From: Azospirillum griseum
GTDB taxonomy: Bacteria > Pseudomonadota > Alphaproteobacteria > Azospirillales > Azospirillaceae
DNA length: 64,000 nucleotides
Assembly: GCF_003966125.1 (NCBI RefSeq)
Contig: NZ_RXMA01000005.1
Span: 62,001-126,000 of the forward strand
Reading direction: 5' to 3'
Below are positions 46,870-55,831 of the stretch, piece after piece (position 1 is the first letter of the stretch; each line of letters begins with the position of its first letter). The notes below the pieces were generated by a model. The model saw nothing but the letters and a program-made list of their open reading frames with translations. It made no database searches and was not told where the DNA came from. The position numbers and the translations under genes were made by a program.

Positions 46870-47433
46870 ATGTCCTCTTCCCAATCCAATCCCCACGACC
46901 CGATCCAATGGCACGGCACGACCATCTTGTCGGTGCGCAAGAACGGTCAGGTCGTCATCGCCGGTGACGGTCAGGTGTCGGTCGGCTCGACGGTGATGAA
47001 GGGGAACGCGCGCAAGGTGCGCTGGCTGGCGGGCCGCAGCGTCATGGCCGGGTTCGCCGGGGCGACCGCCGACGCGCTGACCCTGTTCGAACGGCTGGAA
47101 GCCAAGCTGGAGCAGCATCCCGGCCAATTGACCCGTGCCTGCGTGGAAATGGCCAAGGATTGGCGCACCGACCGCTATCTGCGCCGGTTGGAAGCGATGA
47201 TGGCGGTGGCCGACAAGAATGTCAGTCTGGTGTTGACCGGCAACGGCGACGTGCTGGAACCGGAAGACGGGCTGATCGGCATCGGGTCGGGCGGATCCTA
47301 CGCCCTGTCGGCGGCGCGCGCGCTGGTCGATCTGGACGGCTTCGACGCCGAGGCGGTGGCCCGCAAGGCGATGAAGATCGCCGCCGGGATCTGCGTCTAC
47401 ACCAACGAAAACGTCACGCTCGAAAAGCTCTGA
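46870..47433 (+). CDS. hslV: ATP-dependent protease proteolytic subunit HslV
   Basis: 187 aa threonine peptidase (ClpQ) of the HslUV protease. The catalytic threonine is expected at T17 in [13 protein letters not shown], so a 16-residue propeptide must be removed. [24 protein letters not shown] and [15 protein letters not shown] are typical. ATG 46870 is chosen over 46843. It lies 14 bp before hslU. Confidence 0.96.
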   Translation: MSSSQSNPHDPIQWHGTTILSVRKNGQVVIAGDGQVSVGSTVMKGNARKVRWLAGRSVMAGFAGATADALTLFERLEAKLEQHPGQLTRACVEMAKDWRTDRYLRRLEAMMAVADKNVSLVLTGNGDVLEPEDGLIGIGSGGSYALSAARALVDLDGFDAEAVARKAMKIAAGICVYTNENVTLEKL

Positions 47434-47447
47434 TCGGGAACGCCGCC

Positions 47448-48764
47448 ATGACCGCCGCCTTCAGCCCCCGCGAAATCGTCTCCGAACTCGACCGCTACAT
47501 CATTGGGCAGGCCGACGCCAAGCGCGCCGTCGCCATCGCGCTGCGCAACCGCTGGCGCCGCCAGCAGCTGCCCGACGCCCTGCGCGACGAGGTGCAGCCG
47601 AAAAACATCCTGATGATCGGCCCGACCGGCGTCGGCAAGACCGAAATCGCCCGCCGTCTGGCCAAGCTGGCCCAGGCCCCCTTCCTGAAGGTGGAGGCGA
47701 CCAAATTCACCGAGGTCGGCTATGTCGGGCGCGACGTGGAACAGATCGTCCGCGATCTGGTCGAGGCCGCCATCGCCATGACTCGCGAGAAGCTGCGCAA
47801 GGAGGTGGCGGCCAAGGCCGAGCTGCGCGCCGAGGAACGCGTGTTGGACGCCCTGTGCGGCGACAGCGCGAGCCCGGACACCCGCGCCAAGTTCCGCAAG
47901 ATGCTGCGCGAAGGCACGCTGAACGACAAGGAGATCGACATCCAGGTTGCCGACAGCGGGGCCGGGGCGATGCCGACCTTTGACATTCCCGGCGTGCCCG
48001 GCGGCCAGATGGGCATGCTGAACCTGAACGACATGTTCGGCAAGATGATGGGCGGGCGCACCAAATCCCGCCGGATGACCGTGGCCGACAGCCACACCGT
48101 GCTGATGGCCGAGGAATCCGACAAGCTGCTGGATCAGGACACCGTGGTGGCCGAGGCGATCCGCGCGGTGGAGCAGAACGGCATCGTCTTCATCGACGAG
48201 ATCGACAAGATCACCGCCCGGTCGGACACGCGCGGCGGGGCCGACGTCAGCCGCGAAGGCGTGCAGCGCGACCTGCTGCCCCTGATCGAAGGGACGACGG
48301 TGTCGACCAAGCACGGGGCGGTGAAGACCGACCACATCCTGTTCATCGCGTCGGGGGCCTTCCACGTCGCCAAGCCGTCGGATCTGCTGCCCGAATTGCA
48401 AGGCCGTCTGCCGATCCGGGTGGAGCTGAAGGCCCTGGGGCAGGAGGATTTCAAGCGCATCCTGACCGAACCCGAAGCCAGCCTGATCCGCCAGTACAAG
48501 GCGCTCTTGAAGACCGAGGAGGTCGATCTCGTCTTCACCGACGACAGCCTGGACGAGCTGGCCCGGCTGGCGACGGAGATCAACGCGTCGGTCGAAAACA
48601 TCGGTGCCCGCCGCCTGCACACCGTTCTTGAACGGCTGCTGGAGGACATCAGCTTCACCGCCACCGACAAGAGCGGCGAAACCATCACCATCGACGGCGC
48701 TTACGTCCGCGACCGGGTCGCCGGTCTGGCCAAGAACGCCGATCTGTCCAAATTCATCCTGTAA
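47448..48764 (+). CDS. hslU: ATP-dependent protease ATPase subunit HslU
   Basis: 438 aa AAA+ unfoldase (ClpY). Walker A GPTGVGKT at 58-65, pore loop in [14 protein letters not shown], the I-domain with [10 protein letters not shown] and [14 protein letters not shown], Walker [15 protein letters not shown], and the C-terminal KFIL tail that docks into HslV. A hairpin terminator follows 1 bp after the stop. Confidence 0.97.
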   Translation: MTAAFSPREIVSELDRYIIGQADAKRAVAIALRNRWRRQQLPDALRDEVQPKNILMIGPTGVGKTEIARRLAKLAQAPFLKVEATKFTEVGYVGRDVEQIVRDLVEAAIAMTREKLRKEVAAKAELRAEERVLDALCGDSASPDTRAKFRKMLREGTLNDKEIDIQVADSGAGAMPTFDIPGVPGGQMGMLNLNDMFGKMMGGRTKSRRMTVADSHTVLMAEESDKLLDQDTVVAEAIRAVEQNGIVFIDEIDKITARSDTRGGADVSREGVQRDLLPLIEGTTVSTKHGAVKTDHILFIASGAFHVAKPSDLLPELQGRLPIRVELKALGQEDFKRILTEPEASLIRQYKALLKTEEVDLVFTDDSLDELARLATEINASVENIGARRLHTVLERLLEDISFTATDKSGETITIDGAYVRDRVAGLAKNADLSKFIL

Positions 48765-48765
48765 G

Positions 48766-48789
48766 GGGGCTTTTCCGGCCAAAAGCCCC
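48766..48789. terminator. terminator hairpin after hslU
   Basis: GGGGCTTTT (48766-48774) pairs with AAAAGCCCC (48781-48789) around loop CCGGCC. The T-run lies inside the stem, so termination strength is uncertain. A second possible stem (CCCCTC ... GAGGGG, 48786-48810) serves the convergent SDR gene. Confidence 0.6.
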
Positions 48790-48818
48790 TCTGTCCCAGC
48801 GGACGAGGGGCATTTCCG

Positions 48819-49583
48819 TCAATAGTCGCTGGGCCAGCTGGCTTGCGAAAACACGCCGCCATCCACCCACAGCGTTTGGCCGGTGACGAAGGCCGCGTCC
48901 GGGCCGGTCAGGAACATCACCGGGCCGACGATGTCGTCGGGCGTGCCCACCCGGCGCAGCGGCGTCAGTTGCGCCCATTTGTCGGCGTAGCCCGCCGCTT
49001 CGCCGTTGGTGCGTTCGGTGGCGATGGCCCCGGGGGCCACGCAATTGACCCGGATGTGGTGCGGCCCCAACTCCACCGCCGCCGCCTTGGTGAACTGCTC
49101 GATTCCACCCTTTGACGCCGTGTAGTCGACCAACTTCGGGAAGGCCAGCTTGTTGCAGCCTGATCCGATGTTGACGATGGATCCGGGCTTGCCCGCGTCG
49201 ATCATCAGACGGGCGGCGGCCTTGGTGTTCAGGAAGCAGCCCTTCAGGTTGGTGCGGATCACCCGGTCCCAGGAGTCTTCTTCCAGCTCCAACAGGCCCG
49301 CCCAGGTCTGCACACCGGCGTTGTTGATGAGCACGTCCGGTGCCGTTCCGAACCAATCGGCCACCTGCTGGTAAAAGCGCTCAACCTCCGGGCCGACGCC
49401 AACGTCGCAGGCAAACCCGCGCACGGATCCGCCGCGCTGTTCGGCCTCCGCCACCAGGCTGTCGGTGGAATCCGACAGGGATCGGTCGCTGAACGCGACG
49501 GTGTAGCCCGCCTCGGCAAAGGCCAGCACCAGCCGCCGCCCAATGCCCGAACCGCCCCCGGTGACAACGGCGCATCGGTTCAT
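48819..49583 (-). CDS. short-chain dehydrogenase/reductase
   Basis: 254 aa classical SDR. Cofactor motif TGGGSGIG (8-15), NNAG in DVLINNAGVQTW, the catalytic serine around NIGSGCNKLAFP and Y-x3-K in DYTASKGGIEQFTKAAAVEL. The C-terminal end RVGTPDDIVGPVMFLTGPDAAFVTGQTLWVDGG is typical of glucose/3-oxoacyl reductase-like SDRs. Substrate is unknown. It stands alone on the minus strand. Confidence 0.9.
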   Translation of the reverse strand: MNRCAVVTGGGSGIGRRLVLAFAEAGYTVAFSDRSLSDSTDSLVAEAEQRGGSVRGFACDVGVGPEVERFYQQVADWFGTAPDVLINNAGVQTWAGLLELEEDSWDRVIRTNLKGCFLNTKAAARLMIDAGKPGSIVNIGSGCNKLAFPKLVDYTASKGGIEQFTKAAAVELGPHHIRVNCVAPGAIATERTNGEAAGYADKWAQLTPLRRVGTPDDIVGPVMFLTGPDAAFVTGQTLWVDGGVFSQASWPSDY

Positions 49584-49716
49584 GTTTCTTTTCCCCCATC
49601 GGTCCGGTCTGGTTGGAACGGCCGTGGCGCGTCAGGCCGCCGTCGTCGCGGCAACCACGATGGTGAGGCGTTCGGCACGGGTCAACCGACGTTTGAATCC
49701 GTCGGCGTCCGCAGAT

Positions 49717-50121
49717 TTACGCAGCCTCCTGCATCATTCCAGCTACCACGGTGTACATCTCGACCCAGGCGGCCTTGATGTCGGGGGTGAAGGCGTCGCC
49801 CAAATTCTTTTCAACCGCGAACAGCAGCGCTGTGGCCACGGTTTGATAGTCCTTTTTGGTCACTCCATAGGTGACATGGCGCTTTCCCAGATTGACGACG
49901 GTGTTGCGAATGGCGTCAGGGTTCTTCAGGTTGCTGACCGCAATCGAGATTGTCATCATCAGCTTTTCACCTTGCGCCTTCATATCCGATTTGAAGAGCT
50001 TGCGCAGAGAGGGATCGATTTCAAAGAGACGCTTGTAAAAATCCTCTGCAACCTTCGCTTTTGACAGGGCAAGGCGACCAAAGGAAACCGTGACTTTTTC
50101 TATGTTCTGAGGCGACATCAT
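49717..50121 (-). CDS. single-domain globin
   Basis: 134 aa bacterial globin. VTVSFGRLALSKAKVAEDFYKRLFEIDPSLRKLFKSDM is the A-B-C helix pattern, and the proximal His lies in LGKRHVTYGV with FAVEKNLGDAFTPDIKAAWVEMY after it. Likely roles are O2 binding or NO detoxification; no reductase domain is fused. Start at ATG 50121 (MMSPQNIEKV), with GGGGA 7 bp before it; ATG 50136 is possible. Base composition is visibly lower in G+C than the neighbours (AAA, GAT and TTT-rich codons), and the upstream 90 bp are A/T-rich, which suggests transfer. Confidence 0.88.
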   Translation of the reverse strand: MMSPQNIEKVTVSFGRLALSKAKVAEDFYKRLFEIDPSLRKLFKSDMKAQGEKLMMTISIAVSNLKNPDAIRNTVVNLGKRHVTYGVTKKDYQTVATALLFAVEKNLGDAFTPDIKAAWVEMYTVVAGMMQEAA

Positions 50122-50289
50122 GGCTGGAATCCCCATTTTGTAATATTTTGATGGGGGGACGGTAAGAAATACGCAGAGGCCGCACAAGAGTAAGAATCTA
50201 TATGTTATTCACACGTAATCAAATTATAGCGCTGTCATGAAGGGCGTGAGTTCCGCCGGGTCGGCGTGATCGGTGCGTTCGCCATTCCC

Positions 50290-50691
50290 TCACCGCCGCC
50301 GCCCGGCGATGCGCCGTGTTCCGGCGGTCTTGCGCGGCGGCACGGCGTCGATGATCGTCAGCAGGCGGTCGAGCGTCTCGTCGTCCAGGTCGCCGATGCG
50401 TTCGGACAGGCGGTTCGCCAACTCGGTCGCCCGCGCGCTGAGGCCGGAGGTGTCCACGGTGACGCGCGGGTGCGACAGGTCGGCCAGCCGCTCCAGCGCC
50501 TCCGCCTCGTCCCAGATGATGCCGAAATAGGCGCAGATCTGGCGGACAAGCTGGGGGGAGGGTTGGCCGCGCTTGCCATGCTCCAGCGCCGAGAGGTAGG
50601 CGGACGAGATGGACAGGTCGCTCGCCATCTGCTTCAGCGTCACGCCCTTGGCGTCGCGCAGCGAACGGACCCGTTCGCCGAACGGTGTCAT
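50290..50691 (-). CDS. XRE-family helix-turn-helix transcriptional regulator
   Basis: 133 aa protein. The N-terminal HTH_3 domain (about 1-60) reads FGERVRSLRDAKGVTLKQMASDLSISSAYLSALEHGKRGQPS, a Cro/CI-type fold. The remaining half is helical (ARATELANRLSERIGDLDDETLDRLLTIIDAVPP) and ends in a basic tail. Such regulators are common in alphaproteobacteria. Target unknown. The 170 bp between it and the globin gene holds the A/T-rich globin upstream region. Confidence 0.88.
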   Translation of the reverse strand: MTPFGERVRSLRDAKGVTLKQMASDLSISSAYLSALEHGKRGQPSPQLVRQICAYFGIIWDEAEALERLADLSHPRVTVDTSGLSARATELANRLSERIGDLDDETLDRLLTIIDAVPPRKTAGTRRIAGRRR

Positions 50692-50778
50692 CGGATGTCT
50701 TCCAAAAGGGTTGGCCCAAAGGATCAGAACCGGCCCACGGGAGTCCGCCCCGCGTCACACGAACCGCCGGAGGAGCCG

Positions 50779-50794
50779 TGTTTCACATGAAACG
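50779..50794. promoter_or_regulatory. imperfect parS-like sequence
   Basis: TGTTTCACATGAAACG matches parS at 14 of 16 positions, but one mismatch is in the central CACGTG (CACATG). It lies upstream of the XRE gene, about 20 kb right of oriC. ParB binding is doubtful. Confidence 0.25.
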
Positions 50795-50844
50795 GAGGAC
50801 GCCTTGGGCGTTGGAACGGAACGCGGATTCCGCGATCCGGCGCT

Positions 50845-51420
50845 CTAGTCCTTACGGTCGCGCCGCCGTTTAATCAAGACATACAACGCGCCGTCGCCGC
50901 CGTCCTTGGGCTGGGCGGTTTGGATGGCGACGACCAGCGGGCGCAGGGCCGGATCGCCCAACCAGCGCGGGACCGCCTGGCGCAGCACGCCAACCCCGCC
51001 GGTGAAGCTGCCCTTGCCGGTGATGATCAGCACGCAGCGCCGCCGCTCGTGCCACGCCCGGTGAACGAAGGCGGCGAGCGCGGTGTGGGCCTGGGTCTGG
51101 GTCATGCCGTGCAGGTCGATCCGCCCTTCGATCGGCAGTTCGCCGCGCCGGAACCGGTCGCTGGTGCGCCGGTCGATGTTGGCGGTGGATCCCATGGTCA
51201 GCGGCGACAGGGCGTTGCGGCCCGGCCGTTCCGCTGGGCTGTGCGCCCGCGCGGTGGGTGGCGGGGCCAAACGGGTGGCGACCGGTTCCTCCCCACCGGC
51301 ATCGAGCGGATCCGGTCCAGGGTCGGCGTCCTCGGCCCGGCCCGGCATTGGCACGGCGTCGCGCATGGCGATCCGCCACAGATACCGCTCCTCGGGCGTG
51401 GGCAGGCGGCGGCGGGTCAT
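50845..51420 (-). CDS. Smr domain protein
   Basis: 191 aa protein with a C-terminal Smr (MutS2-related) domain from about 100: IDLHGMTQTQAHTALAAFVHRAW, then CVLIITGKGSFTGGVGVLRQAVPRWL. Smr domains are DNA or RNA nicking nucleases. The N-terminal half is a low-complexity linker with Pro/Ala. In many alphaproteobacteria this gene follows mltA; here it is 12 kb away. Confidence 0.88.
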   Translation of the reverse strand: MTRRRLPTPEERYLWRIAMRDAVPMPGRAEDADPGPDPLDAGGEEPVATRLAPPPTARAHSPAERPGRNALSPLTMGSTANIDRRTSDRFRRGELPIEGRIDLHGMTQTQAHTALAAFVHRAWHERRRCVLIITGKGSFTGGVGVLRQAVPRWLGDPALRPLVVAIQTAQPKDGGDGALYVLIKRRRDRKD

Positions 51421-51567
51421 CGGCGCGGAACTCTTTCATCAGGGCGGGGGGTGATAGGGATAAATCGCGCGCGCCGCCGCGCTGTCAATCGTTGATGCGG
51501 CCGCTGATGCTGCGACGCACCCGTTTCACGGCGCGCCGGATCCGGTTAGCTGGCGGTCAGGCGGCGC

Positions 51568-52110
51568 TCAGGCGCTGGTCAGCGGATAGTCGGCCAACAC
51601 CTCGTACCGCGATCCATGGTCGCTCAGGTGGCTGCGGTACAGGGTCAGGCGGTTCACCGGCATCGGTCCGGCGCGGAACAGGCCGTGATCGGACAGGTAA
51701 CGGCCCAACCGCTCCGCCGGGGCGTCGCGCAGCCGGGCGAGCGTGACGTGGGGGGTGAAGGCGTGGGCGTCGGCGGGCAGGCCGCAGCGGACCAGCGCCG
51801 TTTCCACCTTGGCCTGAAGATGGGTCAGGGCGTCGTTCCGCTCCACCCCGGCCCACAGGATGCGGGCGCGGCGCGCCGATCCGAACAGCCCGACACCGTC
51901 CAGCGTCAGGGCGAAGGGGGCGGTGCGCAGGCCCAACAGCGCCTCGTCGATGTCGATGGCCTGATCCTCCGGCACCTCGCCGATGAAGCGCAAGGTCAGA
52001 TGCAGGCTGTCCGCCTCCATCCAGCGCGCCCCCGGCACCCCGCCGTGCAAGGCGGCGAGGCGCTGGCGGATTGGCTCCGCGATGGGTATGGCGACGAACA
52101 GGCGCATCAT
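51568..52110 (-). CDS. thpR: RNA 2',3'-cyclic phosphodiesterase (ThpR/LigT family)
   Basis: 180 aa 2H phosphoesterase with two H-x-T-x motifs, HLTL (LHLTLRFIGEVPE, first half) and HVTL (FTPHVTLARLRDAP, second half). MRLFVAIPIAEPIRQRLAAL is the usual N-terminus. It opens 2',3'-cyclic phosphates on RNA. A short gap separates it from the Smr gene; both may lie in one leftward transcript. Confidence 0.92.
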   Translation of the reverse strand: MMRLFVAIPIAEPIRQRLAALHGGVPGARWMEADSLHLTLRFIGEVPEDQAIDIDEALLGLRTAPFALTLDGVGLFGSARRARILWAGVERNDALTHLQAKVETALVRCGLPADAHAFTPHVTLARLRDAPAERLGRYLSDHGLFRAGPMPVNRLTLYRSHLSDHGSRYEVLADYPLTSA

Positions 52111-52152
52111 CGGCGGGCGGATCCGGGATGGGGTGGGGGGCTGACCCCAGTC

Positions 52153-53193
52153 TTACGGGCAGGGGTCGGGGATGCGGTTGTGCACCGCGTTGATCTCCGC
52201 CAGCACCTCGTCCGACAGGGTCAGATGAACGGCGTCGATGTTCGACAGCAGCGTCTCCATCGTCGTCGCCCCGATCAGGGAGGACGCGACGAAGGGCTGA
52301 TGCAGGGTGAAGGCGATGGCCATCTGCGACGGCGACAGGCCATGACGGCGGGCGATGTCGAGATAGGCTTCGGTCGCCGCGTCGGCGTTGACGGTGGCGT
52401 AGCGCGAGGTCCGGTGATCGATCGACCGGCGCGACCCCGGCGGGACCGCGCCGTTCAGGTATTTCCCGGTCAGCGTCGCCGCGCCCAACGGCGAATAGGC
52501 CAGCAACCCGACCTCCTCGCGCAGGCTGACTTCCGACAGGCCCTGTTCAAAGGTCCGGTTCAGCAGGTTGTAGGCGTTCTGGATGGAGACAACGCGCGGC
52601 AGACCGGCGACCTCGGCGGCGCGCAGGAAGCGCATGACGCCCCACGGCGTTTCGTTCGACAGGCCGACATGGCGGATCTTGCCCGCCGTCACCAGTTCGC
52701 CGAAGACGGCCAGCGTCTCTTCGATCGGCACGCCGTCCTTGTCCGGCTGGTGGCTGTGGACGCGCGCGCCGAAACGGGCGGTGGCGCGGTCGGGCCAATG
52801 GAGTTGGTAGAGATCGATGTAGTCGGTCTTCAGCCGCGCCAGGCTGGCGTCCACCGCCGCGACGATGTTGGCGCGGTCAGGGCGCGACCGGCCGTCGCGC
52901 ACCCATTGCATGCCACCGCCGCCACCGATCACCTTGGTCGCCAGGATCACCTTGTCGCGCTGGCCGCGCGACTGGAACCAGGAGCCGATGATCGCCTCGG
53001 TCTTGCCATAGCTGTCGGCGGTCGGCGGGATGGCGTACATCTCCGCCGTGTCCCAGAAATTGACGCCACGCTCCAGCGCCGCGTCCATCTGGGCGTGGCC
53101 TTCGGCCTCCGTGTTCTGTTTGCCCCAGGTCATGGTCCCGAGGCCGATGGCGCTGACCGACAGGCCGCTGCGGCCAAGCAAACGATACTGCAT
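52153..53193 (-). CDS. aldo/keto reductase (Tas-like)
   Basis: 346 aa NADPH-dependent (beta/alpha)8 reductase. LGLSVSAIGLGTMTWG-like N-terminus (GRSGLSVSAIGLGTMTWGKQ), catalytic Asp and Tyr in NFWDTAEMY, Lys in ILATKV and His in YQLHWPDR. The Tas/AKR signature LAYSPLGAATLTGKYLNG and SQMAIAFTL are present. Substrate unknown. It lies 12 bp after the FIST gene on the same strand. Confidence 0.92.
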   Translation of the reverse strand: MQYRLLGRSGLSVSAIGLGTMTWGKQNTEAEGHAQMDAALERGVNFWDTAEMYAIPPTADSYGKTEAIIGSWFQSRGQRDKVILATKVIGGGGGMQWVRDGRSRPDRANIVAAVDASLARLKTDYIDLYQLHWPDRATARFGARVHSHQPDKDGVPIEETLAVFGELVTAGKIRHVGLSNETPWGVMRFLRAAEVAGLPRVVSIQNAYNLLNRTFEQGLSEVSLREEVGLLAYSPLGAATLTGKYLNGAVPPGSRRSIDHRTSRYATVNADAATEAYLDIARRHGLSPSQMAIAFTLHQPFVASSLIGATTMETLLSNIDAVHLTLSDEVLAEINAVHNRIPDPCP

Positions 53194-53205
53194 CCGAAAC
53201 GATCC

Positions 53206-54369
53206 TTACAGGAAAAGGGTCAAAACGCCTGTGTAACCATACAGACGGTTGTGAGAGATTTCGCCCGAGGCGTAGAATCCGACGATGGGCAGGTCGCCGA
53301 ACGCCTCGCGGATCATCGACAGCTCGGCGTCGGCGTCATTGAACAGGCTGGGGCCACGGGCGATGCAGCTGATGTAGACCGCCCCCTTGGGCGGCGACGT
53401 CACCCGCTTTTTGAGCGTGGCCAGCGTCCGGCGCATGTCGGCGGCGGCGTTGGCGGCGTCGCGGCGGGTGAACAGGATGCCTTGGCCGGTCGCCACCGGT
53501 TCGGCGATGGACAGCCACCCGGCGCGCGGATCGATGGCGACCAGATCGCGCACCAGATAATCCTGGGTGTCGGATCCGGGGATGGGCAACCCGGCGCAGA
53601 TCACCCCGGCGACGCGGCGCAGATTGTTGGCCAGATCCGGGCCGATGTCCTCCTTGAACACCTCCAGCGCCGGGCGGCCGTCGATCTCCAAAATCACGTT
53701 GTCGTCGCTGGCGGTGATGGTGCGTTTCGGCCCGATGGGCTGGCAGCCCTGGGTCTTGGCGGTGGCGACCGCGACCGACGGGGCGAACAGCGCGCCCGAC
53801 AACCCGCCATCGGCGACCACGCTGCCGCCCAGCCCGACGTCGGCGGGCAGGCAGAATTGCGGAAACTCCCCGCGCGACGCGCTGGTCCCGCCGACCAGAA
53901 AGGCGCTGGCGCTGTCGGACAGGCGGGCGACCAGATCGGGAAGCTGCTGGTTGCGCGGGTCGGCGTGGACCAGGGCGAAGGCCGCACCATGCTTGTCCAG
54001 CCAGCCGCCCGCCGCCCGCCGCAGCGGGTCCAGGTCGGTCGTCAGCATCGGGAACAGGCGCACGGCGTCTTCCGGCAGCCGGGCGACCATCACCGCCATC
54101 GCCGGTTCGTCGAAAAACACCGCGTCGCGGCTGACCACGCCGATGCCGACGGTTCCCACCCAATCGCGGATGCCGGTGACGCCGCGCAGCAGGGTCAGGA
54201 TGCTGGCCGCGTGCGGGGCCAACCCGTCGGTCAGATACAGGAACCCCAGCGTGCAGCCCGCCACCGGCCCGAGCTGATCGAGGCAGGCTTTCGCCGTCAG
54301 CCCCCAATCGGCACCGGCGGCGCTGGCGGTGAGAAAAACGGGGCCGGGCGGGGCAGAGGCGGTTCTCAT
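53206..54369 (-). CDS. FIST domain signal protein
   Basis: 387 aa protein with FIST_N and FIST_C features: LGFLYLTDGLAPHAASILTLLR, WVGTVGIGVVSRDAVFFDEPAMAVMVARLP, LVGGTSASRGEFPQFC, and the C-terminal LIREAFGDLPIVGFYASGEISHNRLYGYTGVLTLF-type ending (MIREAFGDLPIVGFYASGE). FIST domains bind small molecules, perhaps amino acids, and often accompany signalling proteins; no fused output domain is present. It follows tesA by 7 bp on the same strand. Confidence 0.85.
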   Translation of the reverse strand: MRTASAPPGPVFLTASAAGADWGLTAKACLDQLGPVAGCTLGFLYLTDGLAPHAASILTLLRGVTGIRDWVGTVGIGVVSRDAVFFDEPAMAVMVARLPEDAVRLFPMLTTDLDPLRRAAGGWLDKHGAAFALVHADPRNQQLPDLVARLSDSASAFLVGGTSASRGEFPQFCLPADVGLGGSVVADGGLSGALFAPSVAVATAKTQGCQPIGPKRTITASDDNVILEIDGRPALEVFKEDIGPDLANNLRRVAGVICAGLPIPGSDTQDYLVRDLVAIDPRAGWLSIAEPVATGQGILFTRRDAANAAADMRRTLATLKKRVTSPPKGAVYISCIARGPSLFNDADAELSMIREAFGDLPIVGFYASGEISHNRLYGYTGVLTLFL

Positions 54370-54376
54370 CGGCGGG

Positions 54377-55084
54377 TCAGCTTCCGGATTTGGGCAGGGA
54401 ATCGAGCAGGCGGGTGACGGCGGGCAGGATGCGCTCCACGATCACCGCCACCCCGTTTGCGGTCGGGTGCAGCCCGTCGTTCTGGATCAGCGCCCGGTCG
54501 GTCGCCACCCCATCCAGGAAGAAGGGGTAGAGCGGCACCCCGTGGCGGGCGGCCAGATCGGGATAGAGCGCGTTGAAGGGCTGGGTGTAGGTGGGGCCAA
54601 GGCTGGGGGTGGCCAGCATGCCCGCCAACAGGGTTGGAATCTTCTGGTCCTTCAGCCGCGTCAGGATCGCATCCAAATTGGCTTTGGCGGCGGCGGGGTC
54701 AAGCCCGCGCAGCATGTCGTTCGCCCCCAGCTCGACGATGGCGGCGTCGGGGCGGTCGGCCAAGGCCCAATCCAGCCGGGCCAACCCGCCCGCCGTGGTG
54801 TCGCCCGACACCCCGGCGTTGATGACGGTGACGGCGTAGCCCTTGGCGACCAGCGCCCGTTGCAGTTGGGCGGTGAAGCCCTGCGGCTCGGGCAGGCCGT
54901 ACCCGGCGGTCAGGCTGTCGCCCAGCGCCAGCAGCTTGATCGGCGGCGCGGCCATGGCCGGGGGGAACGGGGTCATGAGGGCGGCCATCGCCGCGAGCGC
55001 TGCGGCAAACAGGGCGCGGCGGTTGAAAGCGCTGGGAGCCGTGCCATATGGCGAAGGTCCTTTCCGCACGATCGAGTGACGCAT
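54377..55084 (-). CDS. tesA: arylesterase / lysophospholipase TesA-like (SGNH hydrolase)
   Basis: 235 aa exported GDSL esterase. A signal sequence (FAAALAAMAALMTPFPPAMA) is followed by block I LALGDSLTAGYGLPEPQG with the nucleophile serine, GANDML (block III Gly-Asn) and block V DGLHPTANG with the Asp-His pair. ATG 55084 lies only 16 bp from the start of the divergent ABC gene, so its promoter must overlap that coding region. The pairing of tesA with ybbA-ybbP is conserved in proteobacteria. Confidence 0.9.
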   Translation of the reverse strand: MRHSIVRKGPSPYGTAPSAFNRRALFAAALAAMAALMTPFPPAMAAPPIKLLALGDSLTAGYGLPEPQGFTAQLQRALVAKGYAVTVINAGVSGDTTAGGLARLDWALADRPDAAIVELGANDMLRGLDPAAAKANLDAILTRLKDQKIPTLLAGMLATPSLGPTYTQPFNALYPDLAARHGVPLYPFFLDGVATDRALIQNDGLHPTANGVAVIVERILPAVTRLLDSLPKSGS

Positions 55085-55100
55085 GTCCAAGGTCCAATCC

Positions 55101-55826
55101 ATGTCAACGCCGTCCGAAACCATCGTCGATCTCGACGACGTCCATCTGAGATTGGACAGCGGGGCCGGACCCGTCAACATCCTGCGCGGCGTTTCCCTGC
55201 GCGTCGAACGCGGCGAGCGGGTGGGCATCGTCGGCCCCAGCGGGTCGGGAAAATCGACGATGATGATGGTCATGGCCGGGTTGGAACGGGCCACGGCGGG
55301 CCGGATCCGGGTCGCCGGTCAGGATTTGGCCGGGTTGAGCGAGGATGGTCTGGCCCGTTTCCGCCGCGACCGCGTCGGCATCGTCTTCCAGGCCTTTCAT
55401 CTGGTCCCGACGATGACGGCGCTGGAGAATGTGGCGATCCCGCTGGAGTTCGCCGGGGTGGCCGACGCCTTCGAACGGGCGCAACGGGCGCTGGAGTCGG
55501 TTGGTCTGGGCCACCGCATTCACCATTACCCCGGCCAGATGTCGGGCGGGGAGCAGCAGCGCACGGCGCTGGCCCGCGCCTTCGTCACCGAACCGGCGCT
55601 GCTGCTGGCCGACGAACCGACCGGCAACCTCGACATCGACACCGGGGCGACCATCGTCCGTCTGCTGTTCGATCTGGCCGAACGGCGCGGCACGACGCTG
55701 GTGCTCATCACCCACGATCCGGCGCTGGCGGCGCGCTGCGACCGCACGGTGCGGCTGGCCGACGGGCGCATCGCCGACGACGGCCTCGCCACCCGGCGGG
55801 CGCGCCCCGTTCTGGTCGGGGAGTGA
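55101..55826 (+). CDS. ybbA: ABC transporter ATP-binding protein (YbbA/LolD-like)
   Basis: 241 aa ATPase: Walker A GPSGSGKST, Q-loop VFQAFHLVPTMTALENVAIPL, signature MSGGEQQRTALARAF and Walker B LLLADEPTGNLD, with H-loop ITHDP. ATG 55101 has AAGG 8 bp upstream; ATG 55083 is also in frame. It is followed 5 bp later by the large permease. Similar ATPases serve mechanotransmission-type ABC systems. Confidence 0.92.
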   Translation: MSTPSETIVDLDDVHLRLDSGAGPVNILRGVSLRVERGERVGIVGPSGSGKSTMMMVMAGLERATAGRIRVAGQDLAGLSEDGLARFRRDRVGIVFQAFHLVPTMTALENVAIPLEFAGVADAFERAQRALESVGLGHRIHHYPGQMSGGEQQRTALARAFVTEPALLLADEPTGNLDIDTGATIVRLLFDLAERRGTTLVLITHDPALAARCDRTVRLADGRIADDGLATRRARPVLVGE

Positions 55827-55831
55827 GCGGG

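Noticed and set aside
48819..54369. SDR-globin-XRE-Smr-ThpR-AKR-FIST run as a defence or biosynthetic island
   Set aside because: Families are unrelated housekeeping or metabolic types with normal spacing; only the globin has unusual composition.
51616..54417. 933-codon plus-strand frame across thpR, aldo-keto reductase and FIST genes
   Set aside because: Shadow frame; no recognisable domain, and three well-supported genes lie on the other strand.
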